From: Spirosoma telluris
GTDB lineage: Bacteria > Bacteroidota > Bacteroidia > Cytophagales > Spirosomataceae
Direction of reading: 5' to 3'
DNA: 64,000 nt
NCBI GenBank assembly: GCA_003259005.1
Contig: QLII01000001.1
Location: 1,612,001-1,676,000, forward strand
Shown: positions 10,597 through 21,478 of the stretch, piece by piece
How the letters are laid out: every line of letters starts with the position of its first letter
Position numbering within the stretch: position 1 is the stretch's first letter
Notes under the pieces: model-generated
The model's database searches: none
Seen by the model: only the letters and a program-made list of their open reading frames with translations
Told to the model about the DNA's origin: nothing
Made by a program: the position numbers and the translations under genes

Positions 10597-11522
10597 ATGA
10601 CTACCAACCGTCGTTCGTTTTTGAAACAAGCTGCTGGCTCGCTGGCGGGCATGGCTGTAATGCCTTCTGTTTTGGCTGAGCCATCAGCAAAAAAATGTTC
10701 TTCGATATTTCCCTTGCCGAGTGGTCGTTACACAAAGCGCTGTTCGGAAAGAAAATCACGAATCTGGATTTCCCTGGCATTGCCCGCAAAGAGTTCGATA
10801 TTAGCATTGTTGAGTATGTCAATCAGTTCTTCAAAGACAAAGCACAGGACAAAACGTACCTCAACGATCTGCTAACTCGCTGCAAAGACAACGGCATCAC
10901 GAATCACCTGATCATGATTGACGGTGAAGGAAATCTGGGCGCTCCCGATGCAGCCGAGCGGATGAAAGCCGTTGAGAATCACCACAAGTGGGTCGAATGC
11001 GCCAAATATCTGGGCTGTAAAACCATCCGGGTGAATGCCGCTGGGCAGGGCACTGCCGAAGAAGTTTCCAAAGCAGCCGTTGAAGGCTTGAGTAAGCTGG
11101 GCGAATTTGCCAAAACCATGAACATCAACGTCATTGTTGAAAACCATGGCGGCTACTCATCGAACGGACAGTGGCTGTCAGGTGTAATGAAACAGGTAGG
11201 TATGAAAAATGTAGGAACCCTACCCGATTTCGGTAACTTCTGTATCAAACACGGCCAGGGGCATAGCTGCCTCGAAGAATACGACCGTTACAAAGGAACA
11301 GGCGAGTTAATGCCTTATGCAAAAGGTGCATCGGCTAAATTCTATGATTTCGACGCGAATGGCAATTGCGTGGAAACCGACTACAATCGCATCATGAAAA
11401 TTGTGAAAGACAGTGGTTTCAAAGGCACCATCGGCATCGAATACGAAGGCGATGGTTTAGAAGAGTATGAAGGTATCCGTAAAGCAAAGGCCGTTCTAGA
11501 ACGCGTAGGGCCAACGGTGTAG
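10597..11522 (+). CDS. Tat-exported sugar phosphate isomerase/epimerase (TIM barrel)
   Basis: The N-terminus is a twin-arginine signal ([15 protein letters not shown], cleavage near SVLAEP). The rest is a xylose-isomerase-like / AP endonuclease family 2 TIM barrel: [12 protein letters not shown] holds a metal-binding Glu, [10 protein letters not shown] a second ligand region, and [14 protein letters not shown] the last ligand Glu. One A is missing in the A7 run 10689-10695; with it the signal peptide continues into [15 protein letters not shown]. Related periplasmic enzymes act on sugars or inositols; the substrate is not known. Confidence 0.85.
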
Positions 11523-11538
11523 TAGATAGTCATTTACT

Positions 11539-11627
11539 AGTCAGGCCTTGTCATTAAGTTGTCATTCGTTGTATATGCAGGCGTATGCTGTTTACAATAA
11601 ATGACAACCTAATGACAAGGCCTGACT
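11539..11627. repeat. 28-bp-arm hairpin between convergent genes (class J)
   Basis: Arms 11539-11566 and 11600-11627 (start AGTCAGGCCTTGTCATTAAG) match at 27 of 28 positions, the exception being a G-T wobble, around a 33-base loop. It fills the gap between the isomerase and folE. It has no T-run, so it is not a classical intrinsic terminator. Confidence 0.8.
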
Positions 11628-11643
11628 ACTAATGACCCTATAA

Positions 11644-12386
11644 TTAAAGTCCCACACTCGGTTGGGCAACGTACCGAAGCAGCTCCTGCCGAGTAGCTTC
11701 CTGCTGAAATTTCCCCCATACGATGAAGTGATGGTTGTGCTGTTGAGGTCGCGAACACCGCGCGTCGACACACAGAGGTGCTTTGCATCGATAATTACGG
11801 CGACATCCTCTGTCTCAAGCACACGCTTCAACTCGTCAGCAATCTGTATGGTTAATCGCTCCTGTACCTGAGGACGTTTGCAGAAATACTCTACAATTCG
11901 GTTCAGTTTCGAGAGACCAATTACTTTCCCACTCGATATATAAGCCACATGAGCCTTACCAATGATGGGCACAAAATGGTGCTCGCAATAGGTCTGAACC
12001 GTAATATCTTTTTCGACCAACATTTCATTGTACTGAAACTTGTTGTCGAACAGGGTTGAGGCAGGCTTATTAGCTGGATTCAGGCCACTAAAAATTTCCT
12101 TCACATACATCTTGGCCACGCGCCGGGGCGATCCTTTCAAACTATCATCGGTCAGATCAAGACCCAGAATATTCATAATTTCGCGAAAATGCTCTTCGAT
12201 CAAATCCATTTTTAGATCATCATCAAGGGCAAAGGCATCATCGCGCATGGGCGTATCAATAGAGGTTGTTCCATGATCATCACCAAGCTCATCAACTAAT
12301 TCGTCGCTATAGTGCCCATTCGTATGGATACCAGTAAAAGTCTGACCATTAGACGGGATATTCGACGAAGTTCCGTTCAGTTTCAT
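11644..12386 (-). CDS. folE: GTP cyclohydrolase I
   Basis: Converts GTP to 7,8-dihydroneopterin triphosphate, the entry to folate, queuosine and pterin synthesis. The zinc-site and active-site segments are present (TYCEHHFVPIIGKAHVAY, then KHLCVSTRGV). About 60 acidic, low-complexity residues precede the core. The frame breaks at the run 11713-11717 (G5 on the coding strand); one more G gives SYGGKFQQEATRQELLRYV and a stop at 11644. The start overlaps the end of queD by 38 bases, and the two enzymes act one after the other, which supports one operon. Confidence 0.93.
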
Positions 12387-12810
12387 ATAGTCTGATTTTA
12401 AGATCTAAGCCCTCGCTTAGCTGATTGCGTAAAATGGTATAGATCACGATGGCAATATTCTCTGCCGATGGGTTCAGATCGGCAAATTCATCGGTATCCA
12501 GATTAAGATTTTTGTGATCGAAGCGGTCAATAACATGTTTTTGCATCAGATCGCCAAGGTGCTTCATATCAATGACGTAGCCCGTTTCAGGGTCAATGGG
12601 ACCAACCACCTGCACAATCAATTCGTAGTTATGTCCATGATAATTGGGGTTGTTACACTTACCATAGACACGAGTATTTTTTTCATCTGACCAGTTTGGG
12701 TTGTTCAGACGATGTGCCGCATTGAAATGTTCTTTCCGAAACACAGCTACTCGCGGGCTATTGGCCCTTAGCGTAATCGGTGGGGGAACATCCGTTCCAG
12801 AAGTGTCCAT
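12349..12810 (-). CDS. queD: 6-carboxy-tetrahydropterin synthase / 6-pyruvoyl-tetrahydropterin synthase
   Basis: About 153 aa. The zinc-binding histidines are seen in FNAAHRL and NYHGHNY, and the catalytic Cys lies in GKCNNPN; DRFDHKNLN holds the conserved Asp-His. It uses the product of FolE, encoded by the next gene downstream and overlapping it. A queuosine-precursor transporter gene at 21479 also fits queuosine use in this organism. QueD and true PTPS are hard to tell apart by motifs alone. Confidence 0.9.
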   Translation of the reverse strand: MDTSGTDVPPPITLRANSPRVAVFRKEHFNAAHRLNNPNWSDEKNTRVYGKCNNPNYHGHNYELIVQVVGPIDPETGYVIDMKHLGDLMQKHVIDRFDHKNLNLDTDEFADLNPSAENIAIVIYTILRNQLSEGLDLKIRLYETERNFVEYPV

Positions 12811-12973
12811 AAAATGAATCTAAAAAAAGTTCAATCAACCTGTCGTTACAAAGTTTGTGTACAACACAGGCAGACAGCAGAACGTGTAGCCAGGACGTTC
12901 TTTCGTATGCGATTGATGGTTTATTAACCGGATCTTTCGGGCTTTTGTTCAACTTATATCAAAAAAGATTAAA

Positions 12974-12981
12974 CAAATATA
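12974..12981 (-). promoter_or_regulatory. Bacteroidota-type -7 box candidate upstream of queD-folE
   Basis: On the minus strand this reads TATATTTG, matching the TAnnTTTG -7 consensus of Bacteroidota housekeeping promoters. A matching -33 TTTG box at the usual spacing is not visible. It would give a leader of about 160 bases. The divergent spacer 12811-13085 holds no gene. Confidence 0.35.
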
Positions 12982-13085
12982 GCGCCGATTCGAACCTATA
13001 ACATCCGCTTATCCGCTAACGTTCCCATTTATAAAATCCAACTGCTGCTACGGAACCTGCTCAGGGCAGTACCCGTTCTGACCCC

Positions 13086-14191
13086 ATGAAACGATTTAAA
13101 ACCATCATGATAATTACTGTACTGATATTGATCGGGTTAGTGGCGGCAACATTACTTTTTATGCAACAAAGCACCTTTGGCCGAGATCCAGCCGAAGCCC
13201 GATTAGACCGAATTAAACATTCTCCGAACTATAAGGATGGTGCCTTTCAGAATTTAGAACACACAGAGGTTATGCGCGAAAACGCATCATATGTGGGCCT
13301 GATGCGCGACTTCATCAAGAAAGACAAAGACAATGTTCCACCCCGGCCTATACCTTCCGTTAAAACCGATCTAAAAGCTTTAGATGATTCAAAACCCACG
13401 ATTGTCTGGTTTGGACATTCTTCTTACCTGATCAAATCAAAAGGGGTTACCCTTCTACTTGATCCTGTTTTTAGCGGTCATGCCTCGCCCGTTTCCTTTT
13501 TCGGTAAGTCATTCGCAGGAACAGACATGTATAGTGTCGACGACATGCCTAACATCGACTACTTGATTCTCTCTCATGACCACTACGATCACCTCGATTA
13601 TGAGACTGTTACGAAGTTGATTCCGAAAGTCAAAAAATTCTACACGGCGCTGGGCGTAGGTGCTCACCTTGAACGCTGGGGCGTTCCAGCCGACCGGATT
13701 GTCGAGTTCGACTGGTGGGAACATCAGTCTGTTGCCGATAGCATTGAGCTAACAGCCACACCTGCCCGCCATTTTTCGGGACGTAGTTTCGCACGGGGCA
13801 AAACGCTCTGGACATCCTTTGTACTTAATCTGCACGGCTACAAGTTGTTCCTGGGGGCGATTCAGGCTATGGTAAACACTTTCAGACAATTGGCGATCAG
13901 TACGGTCCATTTGATCTGGCCATTCTCGAATGCGGTCAGTATGGTAAAGACTGGCCAAATATTCACATGATGCCCGAAGAAGTCATTACAGCCGCTCAGG
14001 ATTTACGGGCCAGAACCTTACTCCCGGTGCACTGGGCTAAATTTTCGCTCTCTTACCATGCCTGGAATGAGCCTATTCAACGGCTTCTCAAAAAAGCGGA
14101 GAAAGAAGGCTTTGACGTTACGACACCCAAAATTGGTGAGCCCGTTGTCCTGAATACATCCTACCCAAGAGCTGTATGGTGGATTTTTTGA
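13086..14191 (+). CDS. Metallo-beta-lactamase-fold hydrolase, NAPE-PLD / UlaG-like
   Basis: About 368 aa with an N-terminal membrane anchor or signal (residues 5-27). The metal site is intact: SHDHYDHLD (HxHxDH), TPARHFSGR, GGDSGYGKHF with the bridging Asp, and the final LPVHWAKF His. This arrangement and FGHSSYLI match the NAPE-phospholipase D / UlaG branch. One G is missing in 13853-13857, right in the GGDSGYG motif, which splits the gene; restoring it gives the full motif. Likely an envelope-located phosphodiesterase; the substrate is unproven. Confidence 0.88.
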
Positions 14192-14285
14192 TCTAGAAAA
14201 TTGGGTAAAATAGCCTTGGCGTATGTTTTATGAGCTGAAATCTCGTTCTTTGACAGGTTAATTGTTCATACGCTCTTGAATCTTT

Positions 14286-15646
14286 ATGCAATCGCCTACC
14301 CGCCGTCAATTTATTCGCACAGCCGCCCTAACGGGTGCAGCAACTTCTGTTTTCCCAGCTATTCTTACTGGTGCTAAACCAGCTGATCCAAAAGTACGTC
14401 TGGCGTTTATCGGCGTTGGCTCACGGGGGCGCAGTCACGTTGACCAGGCACTTTTCCGTGATGACGTTGAGATTACGGCCATTTGTGACCCTGATCCCGA
14501 AGCCATCAGCCGCACCAACGCCATGATTGAGAAAAAAGGCCGGAAACTCCCGGTAGCTTACACAAAAGGCGATGAGGCTTTTCGGGACATGCTCAAGCGC
14601 GACGACATCGACGGTGTTGTGATAGCTACCCCCTGGGAATGGCACGTTCCTATGGCTGTAGCAACGATGCAGGCAGGCAAATACGCTGGTGTTGAGGTAT
14701 CGGCGACGGTAACCCTCAAAGAGTCCTGGGATCTGGTCAATACCTTCGAAAAAACAGGATCGCACTGCATGATTCTGGAGAATGTCTGCTACCGACGCGA
14801 CGTCCTGTCGGTGTTGAACATGATTCGGAAAGGTATGTTTGGCGAGATGACCTATGCTCACTGTGGCTATCAGCACGATTTGCGGAACATCAAATTCAAT
14901 GATGGAAAGTCAATTGGTGGTGTAGGTGCTGAATTTGGGGCGAAAGGGTACTCGGAAGCTCACTGGCGAACGCAGCATTCGGTCAATCGTAATGGCGACA
15001 TCTATCCTACTCACGGCCTGGGGCCCGTTGCTCACTGGCTTGATATTAACCGGGGAAATCGGTTTATGTATCTGACCAGTATGGCTACCAAAAGTCGGGG
15101 GCTTCACAAATACGTTGTCGATAAAGGTGGCCCCAACCATCCGAATGCCAAGGTTAATTTTAAATTGGGCGACGTTGTCACGACGACGATTCAGTGTGCC
15201 AATGGCGAAAATATCGTCATCATTCACGATACAAACTCCCCTCGTCCCTACTCGCTTGGCTTCCGGGCGCAGGGCACCAACGGAATCTGGATGGACGATA
15301 ACGACATGATTTACCTGGAGGGTGTCAGTCCGAAAGCCCACAGTTGGGAGCCCTTTGCCCCCTATCAGGAAAAATACGATCACCCGCTCTGGAAACGTCA
15401 TGCGCAAACAGCCGAAAACGCAGGTCACGGCGGCATCGACTTTTTCGTACTCCGGGCGTTCATCGAATCCATAAAGGCAAAGACAGCCCCCCAATAGACG
15501 TGTATGATGCAGCTGTTTGGAGCGCCATTAGCCCATTATCGGAACAAAGTATTGCCGGTGGCAGTAAGCCCATCGAAATTCCTGATTTCACCCGAGGAAA
15601 GTGGAAGACTAACAAGCCTATTTTTGGGCTGACAGACAACTACTAA
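14286..15646 (+). CDS. Gfo/Idh/MocA-type glycosidase, GH109-like (alpha-N-acetylgalactosaminidase family)
   Basis: A Tat signal ([13 protein letters not shown]) is followed by a Rossmann NAD-binding fold ([16 protein letters not shown]) and a Gfo/Idh/MocA C-terminal domain. [13 protein letters not shown] ([10 protein letters not shown]) and GHGGIDFFV motifs are typical of GH109, which cleaves alpha-GalNAc by an NAD-dependent redox mechanism. One C is missing in the C6 run 15487-15492; restoring it adds the last 50 residues ([14 protein letters not shown]..). A sugar transporter and a sugar kinase follow on the same strand, supporting a sugar-scavenging role. Confidence 0.85.
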
Positions 15647-15739
15647 TAGGATAGTTGATGATAAATCAACTTCTCGTTTTAATTTGTAAAAATTTTTAAA
15701 AAGTAATCTACCTTACCGGCTTAACCTACGAATCAGTCA

Positions 15740-16962
15740 ATGACCCCTACTGCCCCCCTAAAACCCAGAGTTACGTTGGCCCAATGCTCATTATTGGTGC
15801 CCTTTTCTTTGTATTCGGCTTCGTTACGTGGGTCAATAGCGTATTGATTGCCTTTTTTAAGCAAGCGTTTAGCCTGACATCGTTTGAATCGACCCTGGTT
15901 GCATTCGCTTTTTTTATCTCGTATACATTGATGGCAATTCCCTCATCGGCAGTATTGAAACGAACTGGCTTCAAGAACGGGATGTCGCTTGGTCTGGTTA
16001 CTATGGCCATTGGTACGATTATTTTTGTTCCGGCAGCACGATCTGTTTCGTATCCATTATTTCTAGTGGGGTTGTTTATTATTGGCATTGGGTTAACGGT
16101 GCTTCAAACGGCATCAAACCCCTACGCAACGATTCTCGGTCCACGCGAAAGTGCAGCCCAACGCATTAGCTTTCTGGGTATCGCCAATAAATTAGCGGGT
16201 ATTTGTAGCCAGTTTATATTTGGTGGCCTGTTATTATCCGGAGCCAACGAAGTCGTGGGAGCTGCTTCTCTTGAAAAAGTAGTTACGCCTTACTTAATTC
16301 TGACAGGGATATTAATCGTACTGGCTGGCCTGATCCGATTCTCTAACTTACCCGAAGTATCCGAAGAACAGGACGACATTCCAGCTGACACATACACGTC
16401 ACACACCAGCATCTGGCAGTTTCCGAATCTGGTTTTGGGGGTTCTGGCTATCTTTTGCTACGTTGGTGCAGAGGTAATTACGGGTGATTTGATTATTAGT
16501 TATGGTCATGCTATCGGTTTCAGTAATGATGAAGCCAAAAATTTTACGACCTATACGCTGATTGGTCTGCTTGTGGGGTATTTGCTGGGTATCATCGCCA
16601 TTCCGAAGTTCATTACGCAACAAAATGCCTTACGTTATGGCATGATTCTCGCCTTAATCCTGAGCGTTGGAGCGCTGGTAACGACTGGATTTGCCTCCGT
16701 TCTGTGCATTGCCTTAATGGGTTTTGCAATTTCGCCAGTGTGGCCTGCCGTTTGGCCATTAGCCCTGAATCGCCTAGGCAAATTCACTAAACTTGGATCG
16801 GCCTTACTCATTATGGGTATTTCAGGTGGTGCATTGCTACCCTTGCTACATGGCTATCTCACCGATGCGGTTAGCCCCAAAGCGGCCTATAGCCTGCTTT
16901 TGCCCCTGTTTGGCTTTATTCTTTATTACGCCATATCAGGTCACAAAAAAACGAATTGGTAA
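15740..16962 (+). CDS. Major facilitator sugar transporter, FucP / glucose-galactose type
   Basis: About 408 aa with 12 predicted transmembrane helices. GALFFVFGFVTWVNSVLI in helix 1 and LQTASNPYATILG in helix 4-5 are characteristic of the FucP/GluP group of sugar:H+ symporters. ATG 15740 is chosen because the nine-to-thirteen residues before MLIIGALFF are then kept; that requires one missing C near 15751-15782 (reads RVTLAPMLIIG). Otherwise the internal ATG at 15784 starts the frame. It lies between the GH109 gene and a GHMP kinase, a logical import step. Confidence 0.88.
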
Positions 16963-17050
16963 GTCTCAAACCGCATCAGCGGACCGGCAGATTTAGCAGA
17001 GGGTTTCGCAAAGAACGAAAAGACTCAATTAGCTCTGCCTATAATTTTTT

Positions 17051-18118
17051 ATGAAAGTATCTACACCCGGACGTATTTGTCTCTTTGGTGAACATCAGGA
17101 TTATCTGGGCTTGCCCGTCATTGCAGCTGCCATTTCGCGCCGAATTCAGGTTGAAGCAGGGAATGCCACAAAAACCGGTTTCCGATTAAATCTGCCTGAT
17201 ATTGGCGGAACGATCGACATTCCGTTTGATGGAAACCCACTTCCCTATCCGCAAATCCGCGACTACTTCCGCTCGGCTGTAAATGTGCTTCTGCGCGAAG
17301 GCTTTACGTTTTCGCAGGGCATTGAAGGCAAAGTACATGGCAACATCCCCATTAACTCCGGCACATCGAGTTCATCGGCGCTATTGGTTACGTGGCTTAA
17401 TGTGCTCACGCAACTGGCTGATGAACCTCAGCAACTTCCTCAGGAAAAGTTAGCCGAACTGGCCTATGTAGCCGAAGTTCTGGAGTTTGGCGAACCGGGG
17501 GTATGATGGATCACTATTCAACCGCCGTTGGCCACGTTATTTATCTGGAATCCCAGCCCAACATTCACTTAGAAAAACTCAATCCAGCCTTGGGTACGTT
17601 CGTTTTAGGTGATTCGCAGGAACCTAAGGATACAATTGGCATTTTGAAGCGGGTCAAGTTTGGTATGCTTGATATTGTTGCCAGATTGAAGGCTATTAGC
17701 CCGACATTTTCGTTGACAGACTCCGAGATTACGGAAGTCAGCGAGTTCAAGGACATTCTGAGCAAAGACGACTATATTTTATTGAAAGGCAACATCGAAA
17801 ACCGGGATATTCTGCGCGACGCGCTAACTGTTTTACAGGCCCCCGCTGGTCTTGACCACGTCCGGTTCGGTCAATTATTGACCAATCACCAAACCAACCT
17901 CCGTGAAGCACAACGTATCAGCACCCCCAAAATTGACCGCATGCTCGATGCTGCCCTAAACGCTGGGCACTCGGGGCAAAATCAATGGATCGGGTGGTGG
18001 TGGCTGTATGTTTGCCTACGCCCCCAACGAGCCTGAAAAAGTAGCGGAAGCTATCGAGCGAGAAGGCGGAAAAGCATACGTCATTATGGTAGATGCCGGA
18101 ACAACCGTTGAATCCTAA
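17051..18118 (+). CDS. GHMP-family sugar kinase (galactokinase-like)
   Basis: N-terminal GRICLFGEHQDYLGLPVI corresponds to the galactokinase substrate loop, IPINSGTSSSSALLV is the ATP-binding GHMP motif, and INGSGGGGCMFAYAP is motif 3. Three single-base losses interrupt it: G in 17497-17501, G in 17965-17967 and A in 17978-17981. Correcting all three gives one protein of about 356 aa ending VDAGTTVES. It phosphorylates a monosaccharide, perhaps galactose or a relative released and imported by the two upstream gene products. Mevalonate kinase is less likely given the GEHQDY loop. Confidence 0.82.
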
Positions 18119-18123
18119 ACCCT

Positions 18124-19334
18124 TTACTGCTGACTATTAGCAGCTCGCTGAGCGGGAAACCAGGACGTTAGCACGGTTATGAGTACGACGAGAATACCGG
18201 TCATAACCAGGTCACGGGTATCCAGACGTACTGGATAGGCATCAATAATGGAGCTGACGGTTCCCATTCGAATGAAGCCGTACTGTTCCTGCGCGAGGCA
18301 GATCAGGATACCCAGCACCAGACCAGCAATAGCACCCGTCAAGGCTATAATCGCTCCTTCGGTCAGAAAAATACGCCGAACCATACTCCTTGTTGCCCCT
18401 AAAGCAAATAAAATCTGTATGTCTGCCTTCTTCTCAATAACCAGCATCGATAACGAAAAGAAAATGTTGATCGACGCGACCAGAATGATAAACGAAAGTG
18501 TTAGAGCAACGAATAGCTTTTCGACGTAAATAGCCGGTAAAGGTCAACATTTAAGTCATCACGCGTTTGAACGAGCAGTTTATCGCCAACCACTGCCTGC
18601 AACGCCTGCTTCACTACCTGTTCTTTGGCACCCGGTTGGAGCTGAATTTCGAGACTCGTTACTTCATCCTGTTTATAACTAAATAAGGATCTTGCTACAG
18701 CCAAGGGAACCAGTACGAAATTATCATATCGGGACTCGATAAAAAACACACCCGCCACCGTGAGTAACTCCCGATTAAACGCATCAGGATTGAGTACGCT
18801 GAAACTCTGCCCGCTCTGTGGGTACAGGATTTCCAGGGGTGTCAGGATATCAACTGGCGAAATACTCAGGTCATTACGAACCCCTTCGGCTATAATTGCA
18901 TAGTTAACCCCTGCCCGACGCAACAACAACTTACCTTCCAGTAAAGCCGAATCGAGTTGCTGACGCTGAAGATAGTTATCATCGACCCCTTTAAGCTTTA
19001 CAACGGTCGTTCCATTCGCGTATCGGCCCAGTGCATTATCCTGCGCTACAGATGTTAGTAGGTGTACACCCGGCGTCTGTTGCAGACGCTTTACTAAGGC
19101 AGGAGGAGCCATAAACCGTTTGCCCTGTTTCGGCGAAATGGTCATATCGGGTTCAAACGTCTTGAAAATCTCCCGATTCAGTTCGTCCATCCCATTGAAA
19201 ACCGATAGTACGACCACCAGCGCCATCGTACCAACGCCCACACCGAGCATCGACAAAATAGACAGCCAGCTAATAAAACTGCGTTTCTTACGGGAGAAAA
19301 AATAGCGACGGGCAATCCAGGCGGGAAGGTTCAT
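18124..19334 (-). CDS. Lipoprotein-releasing ABC permease (LolC/LolE-like)
   Basis: MacB/FtsX-type permease of about 404 aa: a first helix near residues 20-45 (FISWLSILSMLGVGVGTMAL), a large periplasmic domain, and three C-terminal helices including IFLTEGAIIALTGAIAGLVLG and an ITVLTSWFPAQRAA end. One base is lost at 18518-18521 (A-run on the coding strand), cutting the domain before the second helix. Start 19334 (MNLPAWIARRYFFSRKKRS) is typical of the family. The matching ATPase gene is probably lolD at 39067, far away. It follows rbfA on the same strand. Confidence 0.88.
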
Positions 19335-19344
19335 AGATAGTAGA

Positions 19345-19436
19345 TCGTGGAGTAAGTGAATTGAGTGAAGTAAGTTGGTGAAAGTGAGCCTTAAACGTAC
19401 TACACCCATTCCCTTACTCCACAACTTCACCAATTA
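19345..19436. repeat. Palindromic spacer, GTGGAGTAAG vocabulary (class D)
   Basis: The left half has GTGGAGTAAG, GAGTGAAGTAAG and TTGGTGAA; the right half has CTTACTCCAC and TTCACCAA. Pairing is interrupted and the word order is permuted. It fills the space between rbfA and the LolC-like gene. Confidence 0.55.
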
Positions 19437-19811
19437 CTCATCTTCCTCTTCAGCTGGTGCGGGTGGAATTTCCAGACCGGCGAAGAGTTTATCCATTTTA
19501 TCAGCGTAGTCGGCTGTATCATCTAAATAGAAACTCAGCTCAGGCACAATGCGGAGTTGGTGCCGAACACGTTCGCCCAGATGCTGACGCAGTACTTTAC
19601 CTTTCTCCTGAATAGTCTCCAGCATCAACTGCTTGTTTTTAGTAGCCAGAAAACTCAGGTAAACCCGGGCTACACTCAAATCGGGCGAAACGCGCACGCT
19701 GGTAACGGTAATAAACGCTCCGTTGAATAAATGCGGCACATCACGCTGAAAAATCTCGCTCAAATCTTTCTGCAACTGCCGGGCTACTTTTTGCTGTCGT
19801 TTCGATTCCAT
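19434..19811 (-). CDS. rbfA: Ribosome-binding factor A
   Basis: A 30S maturation factor of about 125 aa with the KH-like fold of RbfA. RQQKVARQLQKDLSEIFQRD and the VTSVRVSPDLSVARVYLS strand are diagnostic. An acidic tail (PAEEEDE) closes the protein. The start at 19811 (MESKRQQK) is preferred to an in-frame ATG 13 codons upstream because it matches the family N-terminus. Downstream on the same strand is the LolC-like gene. Confidence 0.92.
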   Translation of the reverse strand: MESKRQQKVARQLQKDLSEIFQRDVPHLFNGAFITVTSVRVSPDLSVARVYLSFLATKNKQLMLETIQEKGKVLRQHLGERVRHQLRIVPELSFYLDDTADYADKMDKLFAGLEIPPAPAEEEDE

Positions 19812-19892
19812 CCTAAAATCACTTAATCTATTTTGCAAATATCCACCCATTTTTCCGTTCTGCCGAAATTGACTGTAATTTTACCGGTAATA

Positions 19893-19980
19893 GTCATAAG
19901 TCGTGAGTCGATAGTCAGGAGTAGATGGATAGTGGGACTATTGACTTGTAACTATCGACTATCGACTATTAACTGATAAC
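19893..19980. repeat. Palindromic spacer, GAGTCGATAGTC vocabulary (class A, imperfect)
   Basis: GAGTCGATAGTC on the left faces GACTATCGACTATCGACT on the right, with about 11 contiguous paired bases. It occupies most of the spacer between divergent rbfA and the DUF6427 gene. Confidence 0.55.
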
Positions 19981-19984
19981 TACT

Positions 19985-21394
19985 TTGCTTCGTTTTTTTC
20001 AATCCTATTTCTCTTACCAATACGTCAGCCTGCTGGGTTATTGCTGCTGATTCGGTTACCGCTTCTGCTTCATCCCTTTCCCTTGCTGATTCCAGAGTTA
20101 AACTGGATGATTGTTGGCGAGCAGATCAGTCAGGGCAATTTGCTGTATCGCGATATTTGGGATAGCATCAGTCCCTTGTCGGCACTGGTGTATTGGGGAA
20201 TTGACAGCCTGTTTGGTCGTTCGCCACTGGCGCTGCACGGAGCTGCCTTACTCGTATCAGTATTTCAGATCGTTTATTTTAATTATCTGACCAACAACCG
20301 CGACCTGTACCCTGACCGATCATTCTGGCCAGGGTTGATTTATATGCTGTTCATGCATATTTCCTTCGATTGTTTGACGCTTTCACCCGTGCTGATGTCA
20401 ACCAGTTTTTTGCTCCTTGCCTTCGGAACGCTCATCCGGCAGATGGATCGGCGGGGAGCTACGGATGAAGTGTTTGAAGTTGGTTTTTATATTGGCATTG
20501 CGGCTCTGTTTTATCTGCCTTCGGCTCTCTTCATCATCTGGGCCACCCTGTCGTTGCTTTTTTATACGGGTGCCACCTTCCGCCAGCATTCACTATCGTT
20601 GTTCGGTTTTTGTTTCCGTTTGCCGCTACCGTACTGTTTTATTACCTCAGCGACAGCCTCGACGATTTCAATCGAAACCTACTCTCGTCGGTATTTCGGG
20701 TGCGGCAGTATTCACTATCTGATTTCCAGTCGCTGCTGGCTTCTCTATTAATTCCTTTGGGACTTGGTGTACTAGGGTTTCTAAGCCTGCTCAATCGGGG
20801 AGGTCGGTACGTCAACTTTCAGCAACGAATCCAGCAAATCATGGCCATCTGGTTTGTGATCGCGGTTTTAACGATTGGCCTGATGCCGTTTCTGGCACCC
20901 ATGGTATTTCTAAGCTTTGTGCCACCAATGGCCTATTTCACCTATTATTATTTTGAGGGTATTCGCAGGGCATGGTTGGCAGAGATAACTTTTCTAACAG
21001 CGTTTATCCTGATTCTGTTGCTGTTTTACCAGGGGGCACTTGGTCTTATACCGGGGGTGAACTAGGCAGATTGAGTAGCTTGCAGGTTCAACCCTCCCCA
21101 TTACCAGGCGACATAAAGGGCCAGCATGTATTGATTATCGGCGAAGACCTAAGTGCCTATCGACAAAATAAACTGGCTACGCCTTATCTCAACTGGGATT
21201 TAGCCAAGTACGATCTAAAGAATCTGGATAATTATGAAGCCGTCATTAACGTTTTCGACCATTTCCGCAAAGACCCGCCCGATTACATTGTAGACAGGGA
21301 AAACGTAGTGGAAAAATTGTTTCAACGCGCTCCAGGTCTGGCGAATCAATATGAAAAAACAGCCATTCAAGACGTGTATAAACGAAAAAAATAG
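19985..21394 (+). CDS. DUF6427-like polytopic membrane protein
   Basis: Three single-base losses (G at 20035-20037, T at 20607-20611, G at 21053-21057) split the gene. Corrected, it is about 470 aa with roughly nine hydrophobic segments and a soluble C-terminal part (LPGDIKGQHVLIIGEDLSAY to VYKRKK). The N-terminal phrase PELNWMIVGEQISQGNLLYRD resembles DUF6427 and the glycosyltransferase-39-like membrane fold seen in Bacteroidota. The best start is a TTG at 19985 (LRFFQSYFSYQYVSLLG), since no ATG is in frame; this is uncertain. Function unknown, perhaps in envelope glycan or gliding biology. Confidence 0.7.
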
Positions 21395-21475
21395 TCGTTA
21401 GTCAACAGTGGTTAGTCGTTCGTCTTGTAAATTGCCAATAATGGCTGACGACTAATCACTGTTGACTAACGACTA
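21392..21475. repeat. 28-bp-arm hairpin spanning stop codon to start codon (class A)
   Basis: Arms 21392-21419 and 21448-21475 (start TAGTCGTTAGTCAACAGTGG) pair at 27 of 28 positions plus one G-T wobble. The left arm begins on the TAG stop of the DUF6427 gene and the right arm ends 3 bases before the next ATG, so the whole spacer is hairpin. Confidence 0.9.
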
Positions 21476-21478
21476 CTT

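Noticed and set aside
12840..12960. Riboswitch in the queD-folE leader (preQ1 or THF type)
   Set aside because: No recognisable aptamer core was seen by eye; only short chance inverted repeats. An Rfam search would be decisive.
19335..19433. Upstream extension of the LolC-like protein
   Set aside because: The additional 33 residues are translated class D spacer and lack conservation.
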